Below are positions 1-9,000 of a stretch of 64,000 nucleotides of DNA, piece by piece. The DNA lies in the NCBI RefSeq assembly GCF_044904605.1, contig NZ_JADIKI010000022.1, forward strand, positions 1,364,001 through 1,428,000, given 5' to 3'. The notes under the pieces were generated by a model. It ran no database searches and had not been told where the DNA came from. It saw nothing but the letters and a program-made list of their open reading frames with translations. Made by a program: the position numbers and the translations under genes. The number at the start of each line of letters is the position of its first letter. The first letter of the stretch is position 1. This stretch comes from Dyella_B humi (GTDB lineage: Bacteria; Pseudomonadota; Gammaproteobacteria; Xanthomonadales; Rhodanobacteraceae).

Positions 1-1
1 G

Positions 2-580
2 GCGGTCATCGTTGAAGACGATTACGACGGAGAGTTCCGATACGACGGTACTCCGCTGCAGGCGCTGCGTTCCACGGCGACTGCGGATGACGTGTTTTAT
101 GTGGGCACCTTCTCCAAGTGCATGTTCCCCGCACTGCGATTGGGATTCGTCGTGGCACCCCAGTGGGCCATGTCGGCGTTGACTACGGCCAAGAACTGTC
201 TCGATTGGCATTGCCCGACGTTGACGCAAATGGCGGTTGCCCGTTACATCGCAGAGGGACATCTGGCGCAGCATGTGCGAAAGCTCCGTGATGTGTATCG
301 GAAGCGGCGAGACCTACTACAGGAGATACTCCAGTCGGACTTCTCGAAGGAACTGTCGCCGATGCAGTCGCATTACGGGATGCATGTGGCGGCGTTCTCG
401 ACGTTACCCCAACGCCTGGAGCGCGTCACTGCACGATTGTTGGAGTTAAACGTGCATGTGCATTCGTTCGAGCGCTATTTTTTCGGTGCCCCAACGTCCG
501 AGGGTCTGGTTTTCGGCTACGGGGCCGTTGACCTCAAGGATATCGAGCAGGGTCTAAAGGCGCTACGGCGCGTTCTCTAG
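2..580 (+). CDS. MocR/PdxR-type GntR-aminotransferase regulator, C-terminal part
   Basis: The gene enters from the left edge, so only the last 192 residues are visible. They form the second half of a fold-type I aminotransferase domain. The run EDDYDGEFRY is typical of the aminotransferase half of MocR regulators, and GTFSKCMFPALRLGF carries the lysine that would form the Schiff base with PLP. In this family an N-terminal GntR winged helix binds DNA and the PLP domain senses an amine or vitamin B6 compound; here the winged helix lies outside the window. A free-standing aminotransferase is possible, but the EDDYDGEFRY signature favours MocR. The target genes cannot be deduced. Confidence 0.8.
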   Translation, partial: AVIVEDDYDGEFRYDGTPLQALRSTATADDVFYVGTFSKCMFPALRLGFVVAPQWAMSALTTAKNCLDWHCPTLTQMAVARYIAEGHLAQHVRKLRDVYRKRRDLLQEILQSDFSKELSPMQSHYGMHVAAFSTLPQRLERVTARLLELNVHVHSFERYFFGAPTSEGLVFGYGAVDLKDIEQGLKALRRVL

Positions 581-709
581 TCGCGCCAACTCTAGGGATG
601 CTCTGATTAATTCAGCGAAGTGGACCACCCTAAATTTCTCCAATTGGCCCCTCTAGGGCGACGGGTTTTCCCTAAAGTCTCGTCCAGGTTTGGTTATTCG
701 GAGAGCGTG

Positions 710-1264
710 ATGATGTGGCGATTACTGTTGCGTGGAGTCATGATTACCGGTGTTCTTGCATGTTTTTCCTTGAGTGCAATGGCCGCGCCACCTCGAGACG
801 GCTCTCATGACTTCGACTTTGCTCGCGGTGTTTGGCATACGCATGCGACGCAAGTGCTCGACCCGTTCGATGGCGGAACCCACACGGTGACCATGGACGG
901 AACGAAGACGGCGCGGCCGGTTTGGAATGGCCGCGCATGGCTTGAGGAAATCGAGGCCGACGGTCCAAATGGACATTGGGAAGGCGCGACGCTCTTCGTC
1001 TACAACGCCAAGGCCGAGCAATGGAGCCAAACCTACATCGACAGTGACTCGGGAGAGGCTGAGGCGCCGACCATTGGCAGCTTCAAGGACGGTCGCGGCG
1101 AATTGTTCGGCACGTCAGTTTATAAGGGGCGGTTGGTTCTGGTGCGCGGAGTTTGGTCTGACATCACGGCCAACTCTCATCGCTATGAGATTTCCTACTC
1201 TCAGGACGGCGGACGAACATGGGCAACCGCGTTCAAAGCTTACTTGACGCGGCTTAAGCAATAG
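710..1264 (+). CDS. Small secreted protein, DUF1579-like fold suspected
   Basis: A 184-residue protein with a clear Sec signal peptide (hydrophobic stretch about residues 4-24, cleavage near SAMAA). The mature part starts HDFDFARGVWHTH and contains a WNGRAWLEEIEADGP block and a C-terminal SYSQDGGRTW motif, which resembles DUF1579-type lipocalin-like proteins. That is a pattern match from memory and no enzymatic function is known. I chose ATG 710 because GGAG at 700-703 sits six bases upstream and the signal peptide starts right there; an in-frame ATG at 620 would add 30 residues that do not look like protein. It appears to be a single gene. Confidence 0.65.
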   Translation: MMWRLLLRGVMITGVLACFSLSAMAAPPRDGSHDFDFARGVWHTHATQVLDPFDGGTHTVTMDGTKTARPVWNGRAWLEEIEADGPNGHWEGATLFVYNAKAEQWSQTYIDSDSGEAEAPTIGSFKDGRGELFGTSVYKGRLVLVRGVWSDITANSHRYEISYSQDGGRTWATAFKAYLTRLKQ

Positions 1265-1297
1265 CGCTCGGTCTCTCGCACGACCGCTTGAGAAAAG

Positions 1298-1320
1298 ACC
1301 CTCTCCCGACGGGAGAGGGT
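1298..1320 (-). terminator. Hairpin terminator of the beta-helix gene
   Basis: Perfect 10-bp arms (ACCCTCTCCC and GGGAGAGGGT) flank a GAC loop. On the minus strand the hairpin is followed by CTTTTCTC, so it fits as the terminator of the gene ending at 1348. It may also stop transcripts from the plus-strand gene ending at 1264, although no T-run follows on that strand. Confidence 0.7.
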
Positions 1321-1347
1321 TCGGTCGCTCACTATCAAGCTGTCGGG

Positions 1348-2532
1348 TCACTTCGTCCTGAGCGGCGAGACCACATTGTTGGACTGCGTCACGTTCACCG
1401 CCGTGCTGGCGATGGTGATGTCGCGGAGCGCCCAGCCCGGGGTAAAGATCGACTGGCTGTGTGCGTAGAACCAGGTATCGCCATTCCAGTTGATGGTGTT
1501 GCCCACGAGCTGCACCGTGTTGGTTGTGCCGGCAATATCCACGCCGAACAGGTAATTCTGGCTCAACGTGCTGTTCGTGATCGTCACGTTGGTCGGGCCG
1601 CTCGTGAACACGCCGTAGCCCTGGTTGTTTTCAGCCGTGACCTTGTTCAAGGTGAGGCCGGACACGTAGTCGTGCACCTCCAGGCCATTGCCGACGTTGT
1701 TCGACAGCGTAGTGTTCTCCAAGCGAACCTGCTGAGTCGTGCCCTGCGTCTGCGGCTCGATGTCGATGCCTGCCTGCGGCGCGGTACCGTTGGAACCGGT
1801 GAAGCTGCTGTTCACCACGTACACCTGCGTCGCCGGCGTGATCGACAAGCCCTGGCGGCGGTTGTTGTTGGAAGTCACGCGATTGAGCGTCACACCGTTC
1901 GACAGCACGGCGGTCTTGCCCCAGCCGGTCGCGCCGACCAGTAAGCCGTCGCCCCAGCTGTTGCCGACGACGATGTCGTGCACGTAGACGTTGCTGGATC
2001 CGGAGATATTGATGCAATAGCCCCATTCACCGACGGTGCCCTGGTGCTGGCTACGCTCGCCGTAGACGTGGCCACCGACGATCTCGACGTTGTTCACGTT
2101 CCAGGCCCTCACCACCCAGTAGCGATCGGCGCTGTTCGGAATAGCCTGAAGATTCGCCGAGCCCCACATCGACAAGCGCGTGTGTGAACGCAGATTGATG
2201 CTCTTGAGCGCGTTGATCATGTAGGTGCCATCCGGCACCACGATCGTGCCGCCGCTGGTGGGCAGCGCATTGATAGCAGCCTGGAAGGCGGCGGTGTCAT
2301 CCGTCGTGCCGTTACCCATGGCGCCAAAGTTTTTAACGTTGAGTACGGTGGAACCGATCGAAACGGTCGGCGTGGTCGTCCACCAATTGGTTGCGTAGGC
2401 CGGCAATGCCATGGCAGAAAGCGTCAAAGAAGTGACGATGGCCGCCAAAATTTTGTTGCGCGATGTGAAACGATTGCCGGAATTTGGGACGAATCCCCCC
2501 TGTGCGCCTTTCGGCGCTGATGCGTTTTTCAT
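1348..2532 (-). CDS. Secreted right-handed beta-helix protein, pectate-lyase-like
   Basis: A 394-residue exported protein. After a long N-region the hydrophobic signal (about residues 29-47) ends at AYA. The mature protein opens with NVKNFGAMGNGTTDDTAAFQAAI, the hallmark of the pectate-lyase-3/GH28-like superfamily, and continues in Asn- and Thr-rich repeats (NNVEIVGG, VTITNSTLSQN and similar) that would stack as beta-helix coils. Such proteins act on plant or microbial polysaccharides outside the cell; the substrate and whether it is a lyase or a hydrolase cannot be read from the sequence. The start is supported by AGGGG eight bases upstream. It is monocistronic with a terminator at 1298-1320. 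Confidence 0.75.
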   Translation of the reverse strand: MKNASAPKGAQGGFVPNSGNRFTSRNKILAAIVTSLTLSAMALPAYATNWWTTTPTVSIGSTVLNVKNFGAMGNGTTDDTAAFQAAINALPTSGGTIVVPDGTYMINALKSINLRSHTRLSMWGSANLQAIPNSADRYWVVRAWNVNNVEIVGGHVYGERSQHQGTVGEWGYCINISGSSNVYVHDIVVGNSWGDGLLVGATGWGKTAVLSNGVTLNRVTSNNNRRQGLSITPATQVYVVNSSFTGSNGTAPQAGIDIEPQTQGTTQQVRLENTTLSNNVGNGLEVHDYVSGLTLNKVTAENNQGYGVFTSGPTNVTITNSTLSQNYLFGVDIAGTTNTVQLVGNTINWNGDTWFYAHSQSIFTPGWALRDITIASTAVNVTQSNNVVSPLRTK

Positions 2533-2710
2533 CTGAATAACCCCTGTTTTGTTGATCTACAACGAGTTGTTGTTTACAGCGGGGCTAAGATTCGTCGCGC
2601 GCGCGTGAAACTGCAAATGTGAAATGATGTTTTTGTTCGCAATACGCGAATTAGACAGTAATGGCCTCATCAAAATTTGAGCTTGGTCGCTATCCATGGG
2701 TTGTACGCCG

Positions 2711-3523
2711 TCATGAACACGCCCTCGTGCTTGTCCCGCAGCAGGCAGCTTTCGGCTGGGGGATACTTGGCGTGGTCGATGAGGTGTCTATCGATGTTTT
2801 GGGTTGTTCGACCACGCCCGCCGCCAATGACAGGGCAAGCGCTTCGGCCGCGCCTTTGCGCTCGCTGTAGCGGCTGACGAGGTAATCGGAGCGATCGCGC
2901 ACCATCAGGGTGAATTTGATCAGCTCTTCCATAACGTCCACGACACGGTCGTAATACGCCGAAGGTTTCATGCGCCCGCCCTCGTCAAATTCCTGCCATG
3001 CCTTGGGTACCGAGGACTGGTTCGGAATGGTCACCATGCGCATCCAGCGGCCCAATAGACGTAGCGTGTTGACCACGTTGAAGGATTGCGATCCGCCGCA
3101 GACCTGCATCACGGCCAGGGTCCGGCCCTGCGTCGGACGCACACTGCCGTCTTCCAATGGCAGCCAGTCGATCTGGTTCTTGAAAACGCCCGTCACCGCA
3201 CCATGGCGTTCAGGACTCACCCATACCTGACCTTCAGACCACACCGAGAGGGCGCGCAATTCCTGCACCTTCGGATGCGTGGCCGGCACGCTGTCGAGCA
3301 TCGGCAGCTCGTGCGGGTCGAACACACGGGTGTCGGCGCCGAACTGGCGCAGGATGCGTTCGGCCTCCAGCGCGAGCTTGCGGCTGAACGATTGAGGGCG
3401 CAGCGAGCCGTAAAGGATCAGTATCCGCGGTGGATGGGCGGACCCCGCTGGCAAGACCAATCTTTCGTGATCGGGAGCATCCAACACGTCGCTGACGATA
3501 TTGGGGAGGTCTTCAATGGCCAT
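2711..3523 (-). CDS. arsH: ArsH, NADPH-dependent FMN reductase of arsenic resistance
   Basis: A 270-residue flavodoxin-fold protein. The FMN phosphate loop GSLRPQSFSRKLALEAERIL (about residues 39-58), the SPERHGAVTGVFKNQIDW block and CGGSQSFNVVNTLR are characteristic of ArsH, which oxidises trivalent organoarsenicals and reduces quinones or azo compounds with NADPH. The C-terminus is extended and carries a vicinal Cys pair (KAACCGTS), which could contact arsenic; that is inference. It faces the arsC-acr3-arsR operon across a shared control region (3524-3713). AGGA precedes the ATG. Confidence 0.9.
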   Translation of the reverse strand: MAIEDLPNIVSDVLDAPDHERLVLPAGSAHPPRILILYGSLRPQSFSRKLALEAERILRQFGADTRVFDPHELPMLDSVPATHPKVQELRALSVWSEGQVWVSPERHGAVTGVFKNQIDWLPLEDGSVRPTQGRTLAVMQVCGGSQSFNVVNTLRLLGRWMRMVTIPNQSSVPKAWQEFDEGGRMKPSAYYDRVVDVMEELIKFTLMVRDRSDYLVSRYSERKGAAEALALSLAAGVVEQPKTSIDTSSTTPSIPQPKAACCGTSTRACS

Positions 3524-3547
3524 GGTGGGGTCCTATTGCTTGTGTTC

Positions 3548-3576
3548 TATAATTCTATCAATATGGAAATATGGAA
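3548..3576 (+). promoter_or_regulatory. Divergent ars control region: -10 box and tandem repeat
   Basis: A perfect TATAAT lies at 3548-3553 on the plus strand. A tandem direct repeat ATATGGAA occupies 3561-3568 and 3569-3576 and runs into the start of the arsR remnant. No good -35 box is visible at standard spacing, as is common for repressor-controlled metal promoters. The repeat lies where an ArsR dimer would be expected, but it is direct rather than inverted, so the operator assignment is weak. Confidence 0.35.
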
Positions 3577-3678
3577 ACCAAGGCCGCCGTTCGATCGCTT
3601 GCCGGCTTGGCCCAGGACAGTCGGCTCAGTATTTTTCGTTACCTCGTAACCCGTGGCCTGAGCGGTGTATGCCTCTAG
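3571..3678 (+). pseudogene. arsR remnant, first 35 codons only
   Basis: ATG 3571 opens a 35-codon frame that ends at TAG 3676. Its residues KAAVRSLAGLAQDSRLSIF and the following RYLVTRGL match the N-terminal helices of ArsR repressors, and align with TVKMLSALAQESRLAIFRLL of the intact arsR at 5368. The helix-turn-helix, dimer helix and metal cysteines are missing; the sequence passes directly into the arsC leader. It therefore looks like the stub left after deletion of a first arsR copy at the usual head position of the operon. It might still be translated as a leader peptide. Confidence 0.75.
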
Positions 3679-3713
3679 CGTCTTGACCGATGAACCCCAA
3701 CCGAGAGACCACC

Positions 3714-4226
3714 ATGCATCCTTGCCGCGTTTTATTTATTTGCACCGGTAATTCCGCCCGCAGCATCCTGTCCGAAGCCACTCTCAACCGCCTTGGCAAA
3801 GGCCGCTTCGAGGCGTACAGCGCGGGCAGTCATCCCACCGGCAGGGTCAATCCTCATGCATTGAACCAGTTGGTCTCGACCGGCATTTCCACCGACAACC
3901 TGTCCAGCAAATCCTGGGATCGCTTCGTCGGTGACGATACCCCCCCACTCGATATCGTGATCACGGTGTGCGACAGCGCGGCGAGTGAACCGTGTCCGGT
4001 GCTTTTTGGCGACTTCGTGCGTTCGCATTGGGGTTTGCCTGATCCTGCCGGCGTCACGGGCGATTCGGCAGCGATCGCGGCTGCGTTCGAGCACGCCCAT
4101 GCCTTGATTACCTATCGGATCCTGGCTCTGTTAAAGCTGCCTGTGGAGGCCATGAGCAAGGTCGAACTTCAGCAGGCGCTCGATCACATCGGCACCATCA
4201 CGGACGATGATGCGGAGCACGTATGA
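3714..4226 (+). CDS. arsC: Arsenate reductase, low-molecular-weight phosphatase type
   Basis: A 170-residue cytosolic enzyme that reduces arsenate to arsenite. The P-loop CTGNSARS gives the CX5R nucleophile motif close to the N-terminus. ITVCDSAASEPCP supplies the additional cysteines used by thioredoxin- or glutaredoxin-coupled members, and HWGLPDPAG is the usual acid loop. I chose ATG 3714 because GAGAG lies about seven bases upstream and the P-loop then begins at the usual distance; an in-frame ATG at 3690 is the alternative. The TGA overlaps the next start (ATGA), indicating coupling to the pump gene. Confidence 0.9.
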   Translation: MHPCRVLFICTGNSARSILSEATLNRLGKGRFEAYSAGSHPTGRVNPHALNQLVSTGISTDNLSSKSWDRFVGDDTPPLDIVITVCDSAASEPCPVLFGDFVRSHWGLPDPAGVTGDSAAIAAAFEHAHALITYRILALLKLPVEAMSKVELQQALDHIGTITDDDAEHV

Positions 4227-5296
4227 CGCATGCCGAAGCATTGACGGTGGCACCGCAGGCTCCCGCACGCATTGGTTTTTTCGAGCGCTACCTGACCGTA
4301 TGGGTGCTTTTATGCATCGTGGCCGGCACGCTGCTAGGCCATTTGTTACCAACGACCTTTGAGACCATCGGCCACATGCAGGCAGCGGAAGTAAATTTGC
4401 CGGTGGCCATCCTGATCTGGCTCATGATCATCCCCATGTTGTTGAAGATCGACTTCGGCGCTTTGGCTGACGTTCGCCGGCAATGGAAGGGCATCGGCGT
4501 CACGCTTTTTATCAATTGGGTGGTGAAGCCGTTCTCGATGGCGCTACTCGGCTGGTTTTTCATCCGTCATGTGTTTGCAGCGTACCTGCCGGCCGATCAG
4601 TTGGATTCGTACGTGGCGGGATTGATTCTTCTTGCGGCGGCGCCGTGCACGGCGATGGTGTTCGTCTGGAGCAACCTCTGCCATGGCGAGCCGCATTTTA
4701 CGCTGAGCCAGGTCGCTCTGAATGACGCGATCATGGTGGTGGCGTTCACTCCGATCGTTGCATTGCTGTTGGGCATATCCTCCATCACGGTGCCTTGGAG
4801 CACGCTGATCCTTTCGGTGGTGCTGTACATCGTCGTGCCGGTCATCATCAGCGTTGTTTGGCGTCATATGCTCCTGGCGCGAGGAGGGCAGGCCATGCTG
4901 CAGCGGCTGCTGCATCGCCTGGCACCAATTTCCTTGGTGGCTCTGCTTGCGACGCTCGTGGTGTTGTTTGGATTTCAGGGCCAGCAGATTCTTGAGCAGC
5001 CGATGGTAATCGCGATGTTGGCGGTGCCGATCCTGATCCAGGTGTATTTCAATTCCAGTCTGGCATATTTGCTCAATCGACAGTTTCGGGTACCGCATTG
5101 TGTGGCAGGCCCTTCGTCTCTGATTGGCGCGAGCAACTTCTTCGAACTCGCGGTGGCGACTGCCGTCGGTCTTTTCGGGGTGCATTCCGGTGCTGCATTG
5201 GCCACCGTGGTCGGTGTCCTGATCGAAGTGCCTGTCATGCTGTCCGTGGTGAGTGTCGTCAATCGCACGCGGCACTGGTACGAGGCGCGCATTTAA
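4223..5296 (+). CDS. acr3: Acr3-type arsenite efflux permease
   Basis: A 357-residue inner-membrane protein with about ten hydrophobic segments. The Acr3 signature APCTAMVFVWSNLCHGEPH contains the essential cysteine, and GASNFFELAVATAVGLFG is the conserved motif in the penultimate helix. It extrudes arsenite made by ArsC using the proton motive force. The start overlaps the arsC stop by four bases. It is unrelated in sequence to the 12-helix ArsB family, so the symbol acr3 is preferable to arsB. Confidence 0.92.
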   Translation: MTHAEALTVAPQAPARIGFFERYLTVWVLLCIVAGTLLGHLLPTTFETIGHMQAAEVNLPVAILIWLMIIPMLLKIDFGALADVRRQWKGIGVTLFINWVVKPFSMALLGWFFIRHVFAAYLPADQLDSYVAGLILLAAAPCTAMVFVWSNLCHGEPHFTLSQVALNDAIMVVAFTPIVALLLGISSITVPWSTLILSVVLYIVVPVIISVVWRHMLLARGGQAMLQRLLHRLAPISLVALLATLVVLFGFQGQQILEQPMVIAMLAVPILIQVYFNSSLAYLLNRQFRVPHCVAGPSSLIGASNFFELAVATAVGLFGVHSGAALATVVGVLIEVPVMLSVVSVVNRTRHWYEARI

Positions 5297-5367
5297 TGCT
5301 TGACCGGCTCGCCACCTGCTGCCGGTCAGTTACACTAAAGCCTTGAGGCTTCGTCTCCATTTTCGTC

Positions 5368-5727
5368 ATGCAGACCGCACAGACCGTCAAAATGCTTTCA
5401 GCACTCGCGCAGGAGTCGCGCCTGGCGATTTTTCGCCTGTTGGTCGAGCAAGGTCCCGAGGGACTGCCTGTGGGTGCGATCGCGGAAGAGCTCGGCATCC
5501 CGAACGCTACCTTGTCGTTTCATCTGAAAGAGCTGTTGTACGCCGGCCTGGTGACCAGCCGCCAAAGCGGGCGTTTCATCTATTACGCGCCCGTGATCGA
5601 GGCGATCAACGGCCTGGTCGGTTACCTGACCGAAAATTGCTGTCAGGGCAGGGGCTGCGGCCCGGCGACGCGTGCGTCCAAGCCGCGCGCTGCCGCGACG
5701 CCTCGTACTCGCCGTCGGGCGTCCTGA
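5368..5727 (+). CDS. arsR: ArsR-family arsenic-responsive repressor
   Basis: A 119-residue winged-helix repressor. The DNA-binding helices are PVGAIAEELGIPNATLSFHLKEL (split around residues 34-56). The usual ELCVC arsenite site in the recognition helix is absent; instead cysteines 91, 92 and 97 (NCCQGRGC) lie after the dimer helix, as in the C-terminal arsenite site of Acidithiobacillus-type ArsR. The gene sits behind acr3, with only a truncated copy at the operon head, so this is probably the sole functional repressor. The basic Ala/Arg-rich tail after residue 98 has no assigned role. Confidence 0.88.
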   Translation: MQTAQTVKMLSALAQESRLAIFRLLVEQGPEGLPVGAIAEELGIPNATLSFHLKELLYAGLVTSRQSGRFIYYAPVIEAINGLVGYLTENCCQGRGCGPATRASKPRAAATPRTRRRAS

Positions 5728-5805
5728 TACCACCGAAAAAGTAATCACGCGGAAGCGGCGATCGCGACTCCGGGCGTTCGTGCTCCAACGATAAGGGATT
5801 CACTG

Positions 5806-6018
5806 ATGTCCGAACTCATTTTGCAAAGCACCGTGACATGTCCACTATGTGGGCAACGTTCCACCGAAACGATGCCCACTGACGCATGCTGGTTTCTATA
5901 CGAATGCCCAGGATGCAGCGAGTTGATACGGCCAAAACCTGGCGATTGCTGCGTGTTCTGCTCCTACGGCACGGTGCCGTGTCCACCGAAGCAGCAGGAG
6001 CGGTCGTGCTGTGGTTGA
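5806..6018 (+). CDS. GDCCVxC-type cysteine-rich small protein
   Basis: A 70-residue cytosolic protein with two CxxC knuckles (CPLC and CPGC) followed by GDCCVFCSYGTVPCPP, the defining motif of the GDCCVxC family; some members carry selenocysteine, here all positions are Cys. The ten cysteines suggest metal or metalloid binding, but no function is established. It lies downstream of arsR and just before the convergent copper operon, the type of neighbourhood where the family is usually met. The ATG is preceded by AAGGG. Confidence 0.8.
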   Translation: MSELILQSTVTCPLCGQRSTETMPTDACWFLYECPGCSELIRPKPGDCCVFCSYGTVPCPPKQQERSCCG

Positions 6019-6025
6019 ACGTGCG

Positions 6026-9000
6026 TCATCCGTTGTCTCTCTCGGGGTGTAGCAGGGCATCCGCACGTATTACCTTTCTCATCCGATGCTGAGCAAGCAA
6101 GCGAAACATTGCCGGTAACACCACCATGGAAAGAAGCGGCGCCGTTAGCATGCCGCCGATCATCGGTGCGGCAATGCGCTGCATCACTTCCGAGCCGGCG
6201 CCATGGCCAAGCAGAATCGGGAACAGACCGGCGAGGATCACGGCTACCGTCATCGCCTTCGGCCGCACACGCTGCGCGGCGCCTTCGCGGATTGCATCAT
6301 CCAGTGCGGCGGAATCCGCCAGTGGGTCGCGTTGAAGTCGCCGATCCCAGGCTTGCCGCAGATACAACAGCATCACCACGCCGAACTCGGCGGCAACGCC
6401 ACCCAATGCGATGAAGCCGATCATCGTCGCCACCGAAACGGCGTGACCAAGCAGCCAGATCAACCACAGGCCGCCCACTAGCGCCAGCGGCACGCTCGCC
6501 ATAATCAGAGCCGCTTCGCTCGCACGGCGGAACACCATGTAGATCAGCGCGAAAATGATGATCAAGGCGGCAGGCACCACGAGCTTCAGGCGTTCCATCG
6601 CGCTGGCCAGATATTCGAATTGGCCTGACCAGGTTACGGTAACGCCGGGCGGCAACGATACTTGTTGCGCCACGGCCTGCTGCAGCCGTGTCACGATCGT
6701 GCCCAGATCGCTGCCGTGTGTATCGACGTAGACATAGGTCGCCAATTGGCTGTTTTCGCTCTTAAGCATGGATGGCCCCGCGATCACGTTGATATCGGCG
6801 ATCTGGCTGAGCGTGAGTTGTGCGCCATTGGCGGCCACGATCGGCAATTGACGGATGGCCTCCACCGAATCGCGTTCAAGTCGTGGATAGCGCACCACGA
6901 CCGGATAGCGTTCGCGTCCTTCCACGGTCTGATCGATCGGATCGCCACCCACCACCGCGGCAATCAGTTGTTGCACGCGCTCCTGGGTGAGCCCGTAGCG
7001 CGCCGCGGCATCGCGACGGATATGCACGTCGACGTAGCGGCCGCTCACCGGACGTTCCGCGATCGCCGAACTCACGCCAGGCACGGTTTTCGCCACACTT
7101 TCGATACGATCGGCAACGGTTTGCAGTGTGGCCAGATCAGTGCCAAGGACCTTGATGCCGATGGGACTCTTGATGCCGGTCGACAGCATGTCGATGCGAT
7201 TGCGGATCGGCGGCACGAACAGATTGGTCAAGCCCGGCACGTGCACCGCCTTGTCCAGTTCCGCCTCGATCCTGGCCATGGTCATGCCGGGGCGCCATTG
7301 ATCCTTGGGCTTGAAAGTGATCGTGGTTTCAAACATTTCCAGCGGCGCAGGATCGGTGGCCGTTTCGGCACGTCCCGCCTTGCCGAAGACATGATCGACC
7401 TCCGGCACCGTCTTGATCATGCGGTCGGTGAGCTGTAGCAACTGCGAGGCCTTGTCGGCCGATAGCCCCGGAAGCGCGGTGGGCATGTACAGCAACGTAC
7501 CTTCGTCCATCGGCGGCATGAACTCGCTGCCCAATTGACGCAACGGAATGAGTGCGCTAAGCAACAACACGCCGGCCAGCACCAATGTCACCTTGGGGTA
7601 GCGCAACACGGCTTCGAGGATAGGCCGATACGCCATCATCAGCCCGCGATTGAGCGGATTGTCGTGCTCGGGCCGGATACGGCCACGCACGAGATAACCC
7701 ATCAGGACCGGTACCAGCGTGACAGCCAGTGCGGCCGCTGCAGCCATTGCATACGTCTTGGTGAACGCGAGCGGTTTGAACAGCTTGCCTTCCTGTCCCT
7801 GCAAGGCAAACACGGGCACGAACGACAGCGCGATGATGAGCAGGCTGATGAAGAGTGCCGGCCCGACCTCGGCGGCCGACTCTGCTACCAAAGTCCAGCG
7901 TGTCGCGCCCTGCGGCTCCTGTCCTTGGTGTGCGTCGCGCCAATGTTCCAGATGCTTGTGGGTGTTCTCGATCATTACGATCGCGGCATCGACCATCGCA
8001 CCAATGGCAATCGCAATGCCGCCAAGGGACATCAAGTTCGCCGAAACGCCTTGCACGTTCATCACGATGAAGGCGGCCAGCACGCCGAGTGGCAAGGTGA
8101 TCACCGCGACCAGTGAGGAACGCAAATGGCCTAAGAACAGCACGCAAACCAACGCAACCACGAGGAACTCTTCAAGCAGTTTGCCCCACACGTTCTCGAC
8201 GGCCGCGTCAATCAGCTGCGAGCGATCATAGGTCGGTACGATCTCGACGCCGGGCGGCAGGCTGCGCTTGAGTTCGGTCAGCTTGGCCTTCACCGCAGCA
8301 ATGGCCGCCCTAGCGTTCTTGCCCGAGCGCAACACGATCACGCCGCCGGCGACTTCACCTTGGCCATCGAGTTCGGCGATGCCGCGTCGAAAGGTCGGAC
8401 CGCGTCGCACGGTTGCGACGTCGCGCAGCAGCACCGGCACGCCGGAAGCATTCGCGGTAAGGGGTACGTTCTCGAAGTCCGCGCGGCTCTTCAGATAGCC
8501 TTCGCTGCGTACCATCACTTCAGCTTCGCCTTGTTCGATGACCGAACCGCCATTGGCGCCGTTCGCGGCACGTACCGCATCGATCAGTTGAGCGACGGTG
8601 ATGCCGCGCGCAGCCAGCGCTTGGGGATCGGGCACGATCTGCCAGGCACGCTCCATCCCGCCCACGCTGGCGACTTCGGCCACGTCCGGCACGGTTTTGA
8701 GTTGATAGCGCAGAAACCAATCCTGGATCGCTCGCAATTGCCCAAGATCGTGCCGCCCGGTGCGGTCAACTAATGCGTACTCGTAGATCCAACCGAGTCC
8801 TGTTGCGTCAGGCCCCAGTGCTGGATTCACACCGGCAGGAAGGCTGTTACGCACCTGGCTGAGGTATTCCAGCACGCGTGAGCGCGCCCAGTACAAATCC
8901 GTGTTGTCATCGAATAGCACGTAGACGTAAGAATCGCCGAAGAACGAATAGCCGCGCACGACCTTGGCACCCGGTACCGAAAGCATGGTGGTCGCCAACG

